Source: Plantibacter sp050587525 (GTDB lineage Bacteria > Actinomycetota > Actinomycetes > Actinomycetales > Microbacteriaceae). Taken from it: 64,000 nucleotides of DNA. Positions 1-8,026 of this stretch are shown one piece after another (within the stretch, counting starts at the first letter, position 1; the number at the start of each line of letters is the position of its first letter). Position numbers and translations under genes: made by a program. The notes below the pieces were generated by a model. It ran no database searches, was not told the DNA's origin, and was given only the letters and a program-made list of their open reading frames with translations. Where the stretch lies: positions 62,001-126,000 of the forward strand of contig NZ_JBOBFT010000009.1 of the NCBI RefSeq assembly GCF_050587525.1, written 5' to 3'.

Positions 1-31
1 GTCGGCCGTCGTGCCGTCGTCTGCTCTCCGC

Positions 32-1726
32 CTACGCGACGAGCGCTGAGAGGTCCACTCTGAGCGCCGCGAGCCGTGCGGCGACCGCGGCGGCGCGAGT
101 GGTCGCATCGCCCTCGGTCGACTGCACGTCGACGTAGATCTTGAGCTTCGGTTCCGTGCCGCTCGGGCGGATCATCACACGGGTGCCGTCGTCGAGCCAC
201 AGGCGCAGCACATCGCTCGCCGGGAGGTCCTCGAAGCCGTCGATCAGGTCGTCGATGCTCGTGACCGAGGCGCCGGCGACCGAGGACGGCGGCGTTTCGC
301 GCAACCGTGTCATGACCTCGCCGATGCGGGACAGCTCGGCATAGCGGATCGAGATCTGGTCGCTGCCGAACGAACCGAAACGCTCCGCGAAGTCAGCGAG
401 CAGCTGTTCGACGCTCTCGCCGCGCTGGGCTGCCTCCGTCGCGAAGCCGAGGAACGCGATCGCGGCGGAGATGCCGTCCTTGTCGCGGACGGTCGTGGGG
501 TTGACGAGGTACCCGAGGGCCTCCTCGAAGCCGAAGACCATCCCTGGAGCGCGCGAGATCCATTTGAAGCCAGTGAGTGTCTCGCGGAAGCCGAGCCCGT
601 GGGCTTCAGCGACCGTGCGGAGTGCAGGTGAGGAGACGATGGAGCATGCCAGCACGCCCTCTGGTGCGCCGTCGCCCGTCGCGGCGGCGATCGTCTGCTG
701 CGCGGCGCGCCAGCCGAGGAGCAGGCCGACCTCGTTGCCGGTGAGGCGACGGTAGCCGTCCTCCGTCGAGGCGTCGGGGATGGCGATCGCGAGGCGGTCG
801 GCGTCCGGGTCGTTGGCGATGATCAGATCGGCGCCGGCCTCACGGGCGGCCACGAACGACAGGTCGAGCGCGCCCGGCTCCTCGGGGTTGGGGAAGCTGA
901 CGGTCCGGAACGTCGGGTCCGGCTGGATCTGGTCGGTCACGAGGGACGGCATCGGATACCCGGCGGACTGGAGGACGCGGTTCGCCGTCTCCCAACCCAC
1001 GCCGTGCATGGCCGTGTAGACGACGCTCAGCTGCTTGCCGGCCGGGGCCGGGGCCACTGCGGCGGTGGCGGCGATGTACGCGTCGACGACCGTCTCCGGC
1101 GCCACCTCGTACGCGGTGCTCCGCGGGAGGTCCTGGACGAACTGCTCCTGCGCGACCCGTTCGATGTGCGCGGCGATCTCCGCATCGGCCGGTGACACGA
1201 TCTGTGAACCGTGGTGCTCGCCGCCGAGATAGACCTTGTATCCGTTGTCCTGCGGCGGGTTGTGGCTGGCCGTCACCATGACGCCGGCGCTCGTGTCGAG
1301 CTCGCGAACGGCGAACGCCAGGACGGGAGTCGGCAGCAGCCGGGGGAGGATGATGGCGCGCACGCCAGCACCCGCCATGATCGCCGCCGTGTCCGTCGCG
1401 AACACCTGCGAGTTCTTCCGGCCGTCGTAGCCGATGACGACGCTCGGCTCCGTCCCGTGCTCCGCCGCCTGCTCCACGAGGTATGCGGCGAGGCCGGCGG
1501 CGGCCTGCGAGACGAGCACCCGGTTCATGCGGTTCGAACCCGCCTCGATGCGGCCGCGGAGACCAGCCGTGCCGAACTGCAGGCGTGCGTCGAAACGGTC
1601 GTGCAGCTCCGCTTCCGCAGCTGCATCGCCGTTCGTCGCCGCCTCGATGAGGCCCGAGAGCTCTGCGCGGGTCTCCTCGTCGGGGTCCTGGGCGAGCCAG
1701 GCCGCCGCCGTCTCGACGACCGTCAC
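32..1726 (-). CDS. pmmB: phosphomannomutase/phosphoglucomutase family enzyme
   Basis: Alpha-D-phosphohexomutase, 564 aa, which interconverts sugar 6- and 1-phosphates to feed sugar-nucleotide synthesis in the cytoplasm. Seen: the N-terminal FGTAGLRGRI segment (residues 51-60), the active-site phosphoserine loop TASHNPP with Ser154, the metal-binding loop DPDADR (306-311), the sugar-binding GFEEALG motif, and the C-terminal phosphate-binding RPSGTEPK (from residue 520). All four motifs are intact, and the length fits the long actinobacterial PmmB-type enzymes. The start overlaps the stop of the upstream purine nucleoside phosphorylase gene by 4 bases (ATGA), so the two are translationally coupled. 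The same gene pair occurs in M. tuberculosis (deoD-pmmB). A nucleoside-linked role such as pentose-1-phosphate mutase activity is possible, because the partner releases ribose 1-phosphate. Substrate preference cannot be read from the sequence. Confidence 0.92.
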   Translation of the reverse strand: MTVVETAAAWLAQDPDEETRAELSGLIEAATNGDAAAEAELHDRFDARLQFGTAGLRGRIEAGSNRMNRVLVSQAAAGLAAYLVEQAAEHGTEPSVVIGYDGRKNSQVFATDTAAIMAGAGVRAIILPRLLPTPVLAFAVRELDTSAGVMVTASHNPPQDNGYKVYLGGEHHGSQIVSPADAEIAAHIERVAQEQFVQDLPRSTAYEVAPETVVDAYIAATAAVAPAPAGKQLSVVYTAMHGVGWETANRVLQSAGYPMPSLVTDQIQPDPTFRTVSFPNPEEPGALDLSFVAAREAGADLIIANDPDADRLAIAIPDASTEDGYRRLTGNEVGLLLGWRAAQQTIAAATGDGAPEGVLACSIVSSPALRTVAEAHGLGFRETLTGFKWISRAPGMVFGFEEALGYLVNPTTVRDKDGISAAIAFLGFATEAAQRGESVEQLLADFAERFGSFGSDQISIRYAELSRIGEVMTRLRETPPSSVAGASVTSIDDLIDGFEDLPASDVLRLWLDDGTRVMIRPSGTEPKLKIYVDVQSTEGDATTRAAAVAARLAALRVDLSALVA

Positions 1727-2556
1727 AGCGCTGCGACGATCTTCGCGAGGAGTTCGCCGATCACGGCCTCCGCGTTCTGACCGGCCTCGATGACCTCGGC
1801 GTGGCTGAGCGGCGTCTTCTGGATGCCGGCGGCGAGGTTCGTGATGAGCGACATGCCGAGGATCTCCATGCCGGCCTGGCGCGCAGCGATCGCTTCGAGC
1901 GCGGTCGACATGCCGACGATGTGGCCGCCGATCGCCTTCGCCATCTGCACCTCCGCCGGGGTCTCGTAGTGGGGACCGCGGAACTGCGTGTAGACGCCCT
2001 CGTCGAGCTCTGGGGCGATCGACTTCGCGACGTCCCGGAGGCGGCTCGCGTACAGGTCGGTCAGGTCGATGAACGTGGCGCCCTCGAGCGGCGAGTCCGC
2101 CGTGAGGTTGATGTGATCGCTGATCAGGACGGGCGTCCCCGGCTTCCAGTGCTCCTTGATGCCACCGGCGCCGTTCGTCAGGATCATGACCTTCGCCCCG
2201 GCGGCTGCGGCAGTGCGGACGCTGTGGACGACGCGGCGGACGCCGTGGTTCTCGTAGTAGTGGGTGCGGGCGCCGATGACGAGTGCGCGCTTGCCGTTCG
2301 GGAGGAGGATGGAGCGCAGCGTGCCGACGTGACCGTCGAGGGCCGGCTTCGAGAAGCCGACGATCTCGGTCGCGGAGATCGTTGCCGTCGTCTCACCGAT
2401 GAGATCTGCGGCCTTCCCCCAACCGCTGCCGAGGGTGAGGGCGATGTCGTGGCGTTCGACCCCCGTCTTCTCGGCGATCTGGCCGGCCGCTTCACGCGCG
2501 ATCTCGAACGGGTCGACACCGGGCTGGTCGAGTGGGTTCACGAAGGTTTCAGACAT
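1723..2556 (-). CDS. punA: purine nucleoside phosphorylase
   Basis: Cleaves purine (deoxy)nucleosides with phosphate to free base and (deoxy)ribose 1-phosphate in purine salvage. The 277-aa protein has the trimeric (class II) PNP pattern: the phosphate-binding LGSGWG near the N-terminus, ILTNGAGGI in the middle, the QFRGPHYETPAE segment, and the MSTALEAIAARQAG base-binding region. An upstream in-frame ATG at 2562 exists. I prefer 2556 because a TAGAGT -10 element ends exactly six bases before it, which predicts a leaderless mRNA starting at this ATG. It heads a two-gene operon with the phospho-sugar mutase (4-base overlap). That pairing suggests channelling of ribose 1-phosphate, which is inference. 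Confidence 0.93.
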   Translation of the reverse strand: MSETFVNPLDQPGVDPFEIAREAAGQIAEKTGVERHDIALTLGSGWGKAADLIGETTATISATEIVGFSKPALDGHVGTLRSILLPNGKRALVIGARTHYYENHGVRRVVHSVRTAAAAGAKVMILTNGAGGIKEHWKPGTPVLISDHINLTADSPLEGATFIDLTDLYASRLRDVAKSIAPELDEGVYTQFRGPHYETPAEVQMAKAIGGHIVGMSTALEAIAARQAGMEILGMSLITNLAAGIQKTPLSHAEVIEAGQNAEAVIGELLAKIVAAL

Positions 2557-2562
2557 CCTCAT

Positions 2563-2568
2563 ACTCTA
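2563..2568 (-). promoter_or_regulatory. -10 element TAGAGT for leaderless punA
   Basis: TAGAGT on the minus strand matches the actinobacterial TAnnnT -10 and is followed by six bases and then the ATG at 2556. Transcription would begin at the start codon. No convincing -35 is visible. Confidence 0.5.
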
Positions 2569-2725
2569 AGCATCAGGACGGGCCGAGCCCAACAGCTTGC
2601 GCCGCGTATCCCGTGCTCATCCGAGCAGGGCCCGGGTCTGGTCCGCGCGGGGTCCGGGTCCGATTCGTCGCTGATCACCTAGGGGATCCACGCATCGCCG
2701 GTTTGGCGCGGAATGCACTGTGCAG

Positions 2726-2731
2726 GACAAT
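2726..2731 (+). promoter_or_regulatory. weak -10-like element GACAAT before lpdA
   Basis: GACAAT followed by exactly six bases and the lpdA ATG at 2738. Only positions 2 and 6 match TAnnnT, so this is a weak member of the leaderless-promoter pattern seen repeatedly in the window. Confidence 0.3.
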
Positions 2732-2737
2732 GGTGGT

Positions 2738-4174
2738 ATGGCCAACGAGTTCGAACGCAAGCAGCGAGTCGCGATCCTCGGAGGCGGACCAGGCGGATAC
2801 GAAGCCGCCCTCGCAGGCGCACAATTGGGTGCGGATGTCACCCTCATCGAACGCATCGGCGTCGGCGGATCCGCCGTCATCACGGACGTCGTCCCCTCGA
2901 AGAGCCTCATCGCCACGGCGGACGCAGTGGGTGCGATCGGTGAAGCCGCAGATCTCGGAGTCCAGTTCTTCGTCCGCTCGGAAGCGACCGGCAAGCCGAT
3001 GCGGCCCGAGATCGCCGTGAACCTCGCCGCCGTCAACAAGCGACTGCTCGGCCTCGCCCGCCAGCAGTCCGAGGACATGCGCGCAGGCCTCATCCGCGCG
3101 GGCGTCCGCATCATCGCAGGCCAGGGGCGCCTCGACGGCCCGAACGCCGTCATCGTCTCCACCGACACCTCCGGCGGCACCGACTTCGACCGCATCGAAG
3201 CCGACACGATCGTCGTCTCCGTCGGCGCGAGCCCCCGCCAGCTGCCGTCCGCTCTGCCGGACGGGGAGCGCATCCTCACCTGGACGCAGCTCTACAACCT
3301 CACCTCCGTGCCTGAGCACCTCATCGTCGTCGGCTCCGGTGTGACCGGCGCCGAGTTCGCCTCCGCCTACACGGCGCTCGGCTCGAAGGTCACGCTCATC
3401 TCGAGCCGCGACCAGGTCCTCCCGGGCGAGGACGCCGACGCCGCCGCCGTCATCGAGAACGTCTTCAAGCGCAACGGCATGACGGTGCTCTCGAAGTCCC
3501 GCGCCGATTCCGTCGAGCGCACCGAGAACGGTGTCGTCGCGACGCTGTCCGACGGCCGCCGCATCGAGGGCACGCACTGCCTGATGGCGGTCGGCTCCAT
3601 CCCCAACACGGCCGAGATCGGGCTCGAAGAGGCCGGCGTGCAGCTGACCGAGTCCGGCCACATCCGCGTGAATCGAGTGGCCCGCACGAGCGTCCCCAAC
3701 ATCTACGCGGCCGGCGACTGCACCACGTTCATGCCGCTCGCGTCCGTCGCATCGATGCAGGGCCGCACGGCGATGCTGCACGCGATGGGCGATGCCGTGA
3801 ACCCGACCGAGATCCGCAACGTGGCTGCGAACATCTTCACGCAGCCGGAGATCGCGACCGTCGGGTGGACGCAGAAGCAGATCGAGGACGGCATCGCGCA
3901 GGGCGAGATCTACAAGCTGCCGCTCGCGCAGAACCCGCGGGCGAAGATGATGGGGATCAAGGACGGCTTCGTGAAGCTGTTCGCGCGCACCGGCAGCGGC
4001 ACCGTCATCGGCGGCGTCATCGTGGCGCCCAAGGCGAGCGAGCTCATCTTCCCGCTCGCGCTGGCCGTGGAGCAGCGGTTGAACGTCGACCAGGTGGCAC
4101 GTGCATTCACCGTCTACCCGTCGCTCACCGGTTCGATCACCGATGCCGCGCGGGCGATGCACATCGTCCAATAG
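2738..4174 (+). CDS. lpdA: LpdA-type NAD(P)H quinone reductase (flavoprotein disulfide reductase family without redox cysteines)
   Basis: FAD/NAD(P)-dependent oxidoreductase of the pyridine nucleotide-disulfide family, 478 aa. Seen: the FAD-binding GGGPGGYEAA at the N-terminus, the NAD-binding GSGVTGAEFA mid-protein, the second FAD motif IYAAGDCT, and a C-terminal dimerisation domain. The usual CxxxxC redox pair is absent; its place after the first Rossmann motif reads GVGGSAVITDVVPSKS. In M. tuberculosis the cysteine-less homologue LpdA (Rv3303c) reduces quinones rather than disulfides, so this is unlikely to be a lipoamide dehydrogenase. I chose the ATG at 2738; a GTG at 2720 is in frame but adds six residues not typical of the family. 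It is transcribed alone, divergent from the punA operon, and followed by a 90-bp palindrome. Confidence 0.88.
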   Translation: MANEFERKQRVAILGGGPGGYEAALAGAQLGADVTLIERIGVGGSAVITDVVPSKSLIATADAVGAIGEAADLGVQFFVRSEATGKPMRPEIAVNLAAVNKRLLGLARQQSEDMRAGLIRAGVRIIAGQGRLDGPNAVIVSTDTSGGTDFDRIEADTIVVSVGASPRQLPSALPDGERILTWTQLYNLTSVPEHLIVVGSGVTGAEFASAYTALGSKVTLISSRDQVLPGEDADAAAVIENVFKRNGMTVLSKSRADSVERTENGVVATLSDGRRIEGTHCLMAVGSIPNTAEIGLEEAGVQLTESGHIRVNRVARTSVPNIYAAGDCTTFMPLASVASMQGRTAMLHAMGDAVNPTEIRNVAANIFTQPEIATVGWTQKQIEDGIAQGEIYKLPLAQNPRAKMMGIKDGFVKLFARTGSGTVIGGVIVAPKASELIFPLALAVEQRLNVDQVARAFTVYPSLTGSITDAARAMHIVQ

Positions 4175-4193
4175 CCCGCCGCCTCGTTACTTT

Positions 4194-4283
4194 CGTAATT
4201 CCGGAATTCGTGTGACCAATGAGACTATTTCGGCCGATATCGGCTGATTTCGTCACTCCTGTCACACCTTCTCCGGAATTGTG
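4194..4283. repeat. 90-bp palindromic element, copy 1
   Basis: Imperfect palindrome centred between 4238 and 4239 on the perfect core GCCGATATCGGC (4233-4244). Its outer ends read CGTAATTCCGGA and TCCGGAATTGTG. The right half (4241-4287) is a 47-bp direct repeat of 5348-5394 with one mismatch. It lies just downstream of lpdA and upstream of the AbiEi/DUF559 gene. The left arm is more diverged here than in copy 2. It could be a MITE- or REP-like element, and as RNA would form a long hairpin that might terminate transcription. Confidence 0.8.
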
Positions 4284-4393
4284 AAAACTGGGTGGGACGC
4301 TGAGGCTGCTCCACAGGGGCGCTCGACGGTGCAGTTGTCCACAGTTGGGTCAGCGAGAGATCTGGCAAGGGTCGCCTTCGTGAGGCTGGCTGG

Positions 4394-5263
4394 ATGCTCA
4401 CTCTCGCGGACCACATCATGCAACTCGGCGGCGTCGCGACACGACGACAGCTGCTGCATCGCGGCTTCACCGGGTATCAGATGACGGCAGCCGTCCGGAC
4501 CGGTCTCATCATTCGGGTGCGGCAGGGGTACTACTGCACCGCAGAAACCGATGTCGCGAAGCGGGTGGCGGTCTTCATCGGGGGTTCGGTCGGCTGTGTG
4601 ACCGCCGCCGCGAGCTACGGATTGTGGGCAGGGAACGATACGCGCGTCCATGTGACCGTGCCGGATGACGCGACGAGGCTCCGCCCGAAGAAGCCCGCCT
4701 TCCGCGCCGCGGATGAAGTTCCCCCCGGAATCGTGCTCCATTGGAGCCCGGAGCCCCGCCCCGCCGTGGGAGGCCGTGAGACCTGGCGCGTCTCGCCAGC
4801 GGAGTGCGTTCGGCAGGTCATGCGATGCGCGGATGCGGAGACCGCCATCGCTTCCTGGGCAACGGCCCTTCGAAGTGGCCTGCTCTCGGTCGACGAGCTC
4901 GCAGCGGTTGCCGTCCAGCTTCCTGCCGCGGCTCGACATCGAGCGAGCCAGGTCCGCGCCGGTGCAGATTCAGGGTTGGAAGCGATCGCCATGCATCGCG
5001 TGCGACTCCTCGGCCTTGACGTTCGTCAGCAAGTCGAGATCGGAGGGGTTGGGAGGGTCGACGCGCTCATCGAGGGTCGAGTCGTGCTCGAGATCGACGG
5101 CTACGCCTATCACTCCGCGCCGGACCGTTTCGAGAACGATCGCCGACGCGATGCACTCCTCACTGCGGCGGGATATGTCGTGATACGCCTGAGCTATCAG
5201 CAGGTCATGAACGACTGGGCGTTCTGCCGGGCGTGCATCCTCGGGGCGCTGGCCACCCACTGA
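4394..5263 (+). CDS. AbiEi-like N-terminal domain plus DUF559 (PD-(D/E)XK nuclease fold) protein
   Basis: 289 aa. The first ~60 residues (leucine-rich helix, then TRRQLLHRGFT and IIRVRQGYY) look like the winged-helix AbiEi antitoxin N-terminal domain. The last ~100 residues match DUF559, related in fold to the Vsr endonuclease. The expected nuclease residues are present: Glu196 in the leading helix, Asp223 in GRVDALI, Glu233 and Asp235 in LEIDGYAYH, then the NDRRRDALL segment and the closing VIRLSYQQV strand. Such proteins are common and usually uncharacterised in actinobacteria. No AbiEii-type toxin lies next to it, so a classical AbiE pair is unlikely. The gene sits alone between two related 90-bp palindromes, and the whole unit interrupts the lpdA-carboxylase neighbourhood. 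Biological role unknown; nuclease activity is inferred from fold only. Confidence 0.8.
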   Translation: MLTLADHIMQLGGVATRRQLLHRGFTGYQMTAAVRTGLIIRVRQGYYCTAETDVAKRVAVFIGGSVGCVTAAASYGLWAGNDTRVHVTVPDDATRLRPKKPAFRAADEVPPGIVLHWSPEPRPAVGGRETWRVSPAECVRQVMRCADAETAIASWATALRSGLLSVDELAAVAVQLPAAARHRASQVRAGADSGLEAIAMHRVRLLGLDVRQQVEIGGVGRVDALIEGRVVLEIDGYAYHSAPDRFENDRRRDALLTAAGYVVIRLSYQQVMNDWAFCRACILGALATH

Positions 5264-5300
5264 CTGGCGGGTGACCCTCACTGAGTACAGCTGTATTGAG

Positions 5301-5390
5301 CACAATTCCGGAATTCATGTAACAGGAGTGACGAAACCGGCCGAATTCGGCTGATTTCGTCACTCCTGTCACACGTTCTCCGGAATTGTG
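5301..5390. repeat. 90-bp palindromic element, copy 2
   Basis: Near-perfect palindrome centred between 5345 and 5346 on the core GCCGAATTCGGC (5340-5351). The arms 5301-5336 and 5355-5390 match at most positions: CACAATTCCGGA pairs with TCCGGAATTGTG, and CAGGAGTGACGAAA pairs with TTTCGTCACTCCTG. It is the partner of 4194-4283. Because it lies between the convergent AbiEi/DUF559 gene and the carboxylase gene, it could also act as a bidirectional terminator. Confidence 0.85.
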
Positions 5391-5425
5391 AAAAACCCAA
5401 AAGGGAAGGCGGGGGAGGGCGCGGG

Positions 5426-7180
5426 TCAGGCGATGGTGAGGAGCTGGTGACCGGAGGAGACCGTTGCACCGACCGTCGCATCGATCGAACCGACGACACC
5501 GTCCTTGTGCGCCGTGATCGGCTGCTCCATCTTCATCGCCTCGAGCACGATGACGAGGTCGCCCTTGACGACCTGCTCGCCCTCAGCGACGGCGATCTTC
5601 ACGATCGTCGCCTGCATCGGCGCAGTGACCGAGTCGCCGGTGGTCGTGGAGACGGCGGCGCCGCTGTTGCGACGCTGCGGCACCGGGGCTGCTGCACGCT
5701 TGCCGGAACCGAGCTGGCCGCCGGGCAGGCTGACCTCGAGTCGCTTGCCGCCGACCTCGACGACGACCGTCGAACGCTCGGCAGCGGGACGCTGCTCCTC
5801 GATAGAACCGTTCCACGGCTCGATGTCGTTGACGAACTCCGTCTCGATCCACCGCGTGTAGACGCCGAACACGCCGTCCTCGGCGGTGAAGGCGGGATCG
5901 CGGACGATCTTGCGGTGGAAGGGGATGACGGTCGGCAGGCCAGCGACCTCGAACTCGTCGAGTGCACGGCGGCTGCGTTCGAGCGCCTCCGCGCGGTCGC
6001 GGCCCGTGACGATGATCTTGCCGAGCAGCGAGTCGAACGCGCCGGAGATCGTGTCGCCCGCGGTCACGCCGGAGTCGAGACGGACACCGGGGCCACCGAA
6101 CGTCTTGAAGACGTGGATCGGGCCCGGCTGAGGGAGGAAGCCGCGACCCGGGTCCTCGCCGTTGATGCGGAACTCGAATGAGTGGCCGGTGGGCTTCGGG
6201 TCCTCGTAGTCGAGGACGCCGCCCTCTGCGAGACGGAACTGCTCGCGGACGAGGTCGATGCCGGTGACTTCTTCGGAGACCGGGTGCTCGACCTGCAGGC
6301 GCGTGTTCACCTCGAGGAAGGAGACGGTGCCGTCCTGGCCGATGAGGAACTCGCAGGTTCCCGCGCCGACGTAGCCGACCTCCTTGAGGATGGCTTTGGA
6401 AGCGCGGTAGAGCTCGGTGTTCTGCTCGTCGGTCAGGAACGGCGCGGGCGCCTCCTCGACGAGCTTCTGGTGGCGGCGCTGCAGCGAGCAGTCGCGCGTG
6501 GAGACGACGACGACGTTGCCGTGCGCGTCGGCGAGGCACTGGGTCTCGACGTGGCGCGGGCGGTCGAGGTACTTCTCGACGAAGCACTCGCCACGACCGA
6601 AGGCGGCGATCGCCTCGCGGGTCGCGGACTCGAAGAGCTCGGGCACCTCTTCGCGGGTGCGGGCGACCTTGAGACCGCGTCCGCCGCCGCCGAAGGCCGC
6701 CTTGATGGCGACGGGCAGGCCGTGGACGTCGACGAAGTCGAGGACTTCTTCGGCGCCGGAGACGGGGTTGATCGTGCCGGGGGCGAGCGGTGCGCCGACC
6801 TTCTCGGCCACGTGGCGCGCGGAGACCTTGTCGCCGAGGCGCTCGATCGCCTCCGGTGACGGACCGATCCAGATGAGTCCGGCTCCGATGACGGCGCGAG
6901 CGAAGTCCGCGTTCTCGGCGAGGAAGCCGTACCCGGGGTGCACGGCGTCAGCGCCGGACCGGCGGGCGACCGAGAGGATCTTGTCGATCACGAGGTAGGT
7001 GTCGGCACTCGTGGTGCCGTCGAGCGAGTAGGCCTCGTCGGCGAGGCGTGCGTGGAGTGCATCGCGATCCTGGTCGGCGTAGACGGCGACGGACGCGATC
7101 CCGCTGTCCCTGGCCGCACGGATGACACGGACAGCGATTTCGCCACGATTGGCGATCAGGACCTTGGAGATATGAGACAC
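5426..7180 (-). CDS. accA3: acyl-CoA carboxylase alpha subunit (biotin carboxylase + BCCP)
   Basis: 584 aa. ATP-dependent carboxylation of enzyme-bound biotin, the first half-reaction of acetyl-/propionyl-CoA carboxylase, feeding fatty acid synthesis. Seen: the biotin carboxylase N-terminus KVLIANRGEIAVRVIRAA, the glycine-rich ATP-grasp loop AAFGGGGRGLKVA, the FLEVNTRLQVEHPVSEE catalytic stretch, and a C-terminal biotinyl domain with EAMKMEQ, where Lys550 is the biotinylation site. The start is GTG at 7180; TAGGCT lies eight bases upstream. The beta and epsilon subunits and the biotin ligase that must modify Lys550 are encoded at 12.9-15.7 kb, separated by accessory genes. It is convergent with the AbiEi/DUF559 gene, with a palindrome between them. 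Confidence 0.96.
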   Translation of the reverse strand: MSHISKVLIANRGEIAVRVIRAARDSGIASVAVYADQDRDALHARLADEAYSLDGTTSADTYLVIDKILSVARRSGADAVHPGYGFLAENADFARAVIGAGLIWIGPSPEAIERLGDKVSARHVAEKVGAPLAPGTINPVSGAEEVLDFVDVHGLPVAIKAAFGGGGRGLKVARTREEVPELFESATREAIAAFGRGECFVEKYLDRPRHVETQCLADAHGNVVVVSTRDCSLQRRHQKLVEEAPAPFLTDEQNTELYRASKAILKEVGYVGAGTCEFLIGQDGTVSFLEVNTRLQVEHPVSEEVTGIDLVREQFRLAEGGVLDYEDPKPTGHSFEFRINGEDPGRGFLPQPGPIHVFKTFGGPGVRLDSGVTAGDTISGAFDSLLGKIIVTGRDRAEALERSRRALDEFEVAGLPTVIPFHRKIVRDPAFTAEDGVFGVYTRWIETEFVNDIEPWNGSIEEQRPAAERSTVVVEVGGKRLEVSLPGGQLGSGKRAAAPVPQRRNSGAAVSTTTGDSVTAPMQATIVKIAVAEGEQVVKGDLVIVLEAMKMEQPITAHKDGVVGSIDATVGATVSSGHQLLTIA

Positions 7181-7188
7181 AGTTCCCT

Positions 7189-7194
7189 AGCCTA
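7189..7194 (-). promoter_or_regulatory. -10 element TAGGCT for the carboxylase alpha gene
   Basis: TAGGCT on the minus strand, eight bases before the GTG start at 7180, giving a leaderless or nearly leaderless transcript. The intervening AGGGAACT could alternatively serve as a ribosome-binding site if transcription starts further upstream. Confidence 0.4.
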
Positions 7195-7331
7195 TTGCCA
7201 GTTCCGTGCCCTCCTTTGGTTCACACCGACAAAAACCATGCGGGGAGTGCGTCGGTGTCCTACAAAGCCAGCAGCGAAAAGCGCCGATGCAGGTGAACAC
7301 GGCTGCAACCGAATCCGATGCGATGACTCGC

Positions 7332-7982
7332 CTAGAGCGCTCCCGCCCGGTTGCGGAGCTGGTGCCAGTCGTGGCCGAGCGAGCGCACGAGACGGCGCAG
7401 TGTCGGAAGGGACATGCCGACGACCGTGCTCGGATCGCCGTCGATGCGCGTGATGAAAGCGGCTCCGAGGCTGTCGATCGTGAATGCACCGGCGACGAGC
7501 AGCGGTTCGCCGGAGGCGATGTAGGCGTCGATCTCGTCGTCGTCGATGTCGTCGGCGAAGGTGACGTCCGCGCTCGCGACGCTGCCGACGGCACGTGGTT
7601 CGTCGCCGGTGCAGTCGATGAGCCAGTGCCCGGAGAACAGGGTGCCCGTGCGCCCGCGCTGCGCGAGCCAGCGTTCCCGAGCCCGTTCGGCGGTGTGCGG
7701 CTTGCCGTTCACGACGCCGTCGAGCACGAACACGGAGTCGCCGCCGAGGATGAGATCGACGGACTCGCCGCGTTCCCGGACGACGGCGAGCGATGCCTCG
7801 GCCTTCGCCTGCGCGAGCAGCGCGACGATCGCACCCGGGTCGAGCGGTCCGCCCGCCGCCGCTTCGGCTTCCGCGACGACGCGGTCCTCGTCGACCGAGG
7901 ACGGCACGATGACGGGTTCGATGCCGCTGGAGCGGAGGAGCGCGAGACGTGCGGGGGACGTCGAAGCGAGGGTGAGGCGCAT
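7332..7982 (-). CDS. maf: Maf family nucleoside triphosphate pyrophosphatase
   Basis: 216 aa. Maf proteins hydrolyse non-canonical or modified nucleoside triphosphates to monophosphates, a house-cleaning role that can also restrain septum formation. Seen: the family N-terminus MRLTLASTSPARLALLRSSG (S/T-x-x-R phosphate-binding loop), the VILGGDSVFVLDG-type central acidic motif, and SVASADVTFADDID further on. An upstream in-frame ATG (8045) would add 21 residues. I chose 7982 because MRLTLAS is the canonical start and AAAGG lies six bases before it. Maf neighbours the acyl-CoA carboxylase genes in other actinobacteria, so its position is ancestral. It is divergent from the RNA methyltransferase, whose start is 44 bases away. 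Confidence 0.92.
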   Translation of the reverse strand: MRLTLASTSPARLALLRSSGIEPVIVPSSVDEDRVVAEAEAAAGGPLDPGAIVALLAQAKAEASLAVVRERGESVDLILGGDSVFVLDGVVNGKPHTAERARERWLAQRGRTGTLFSGHWLIDCTGDEPRAVGSVASADVTFADDIDDDEIDAYIASGEPLLVAGAFTIDSLGAAFITRIDGDPSTVVGMSLPTLRRLVRSLGHDWHQLRNRAGAL

Positions 7983-8014
7983 GGCGGCCTTTCGCTGTGC
8001 GGCGCGCTGTGTGA

Positions 8015-8020
8015 CATGCT
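8015..8020 (+). promoter_or_regulatory. -10-like CATGCT before the RNA methyltransferase
   Basis: CATGCT followed by six bases and the ATG at 8027. It differs from TAnnnT only at the first base and fits the leaderless spacing. Confidence 0.35.
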
Positions 8021-8026
8021 CGACGG

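Noticed and set aside
4394..5263. Type IV AbiE toxin-antitoxin system
   Set aside because: Only the N-terminal domain is AbiEi-like, and no AbiEii nucleotidyltransferase toxin gene is adjacent. Better described as an AbiEi-like/DUF559 fusion.
4184..5400. Classical insertion sequence
   Set aside because: There is no transposase motif and no obvious target duplication at the outer edges of the palindromes.
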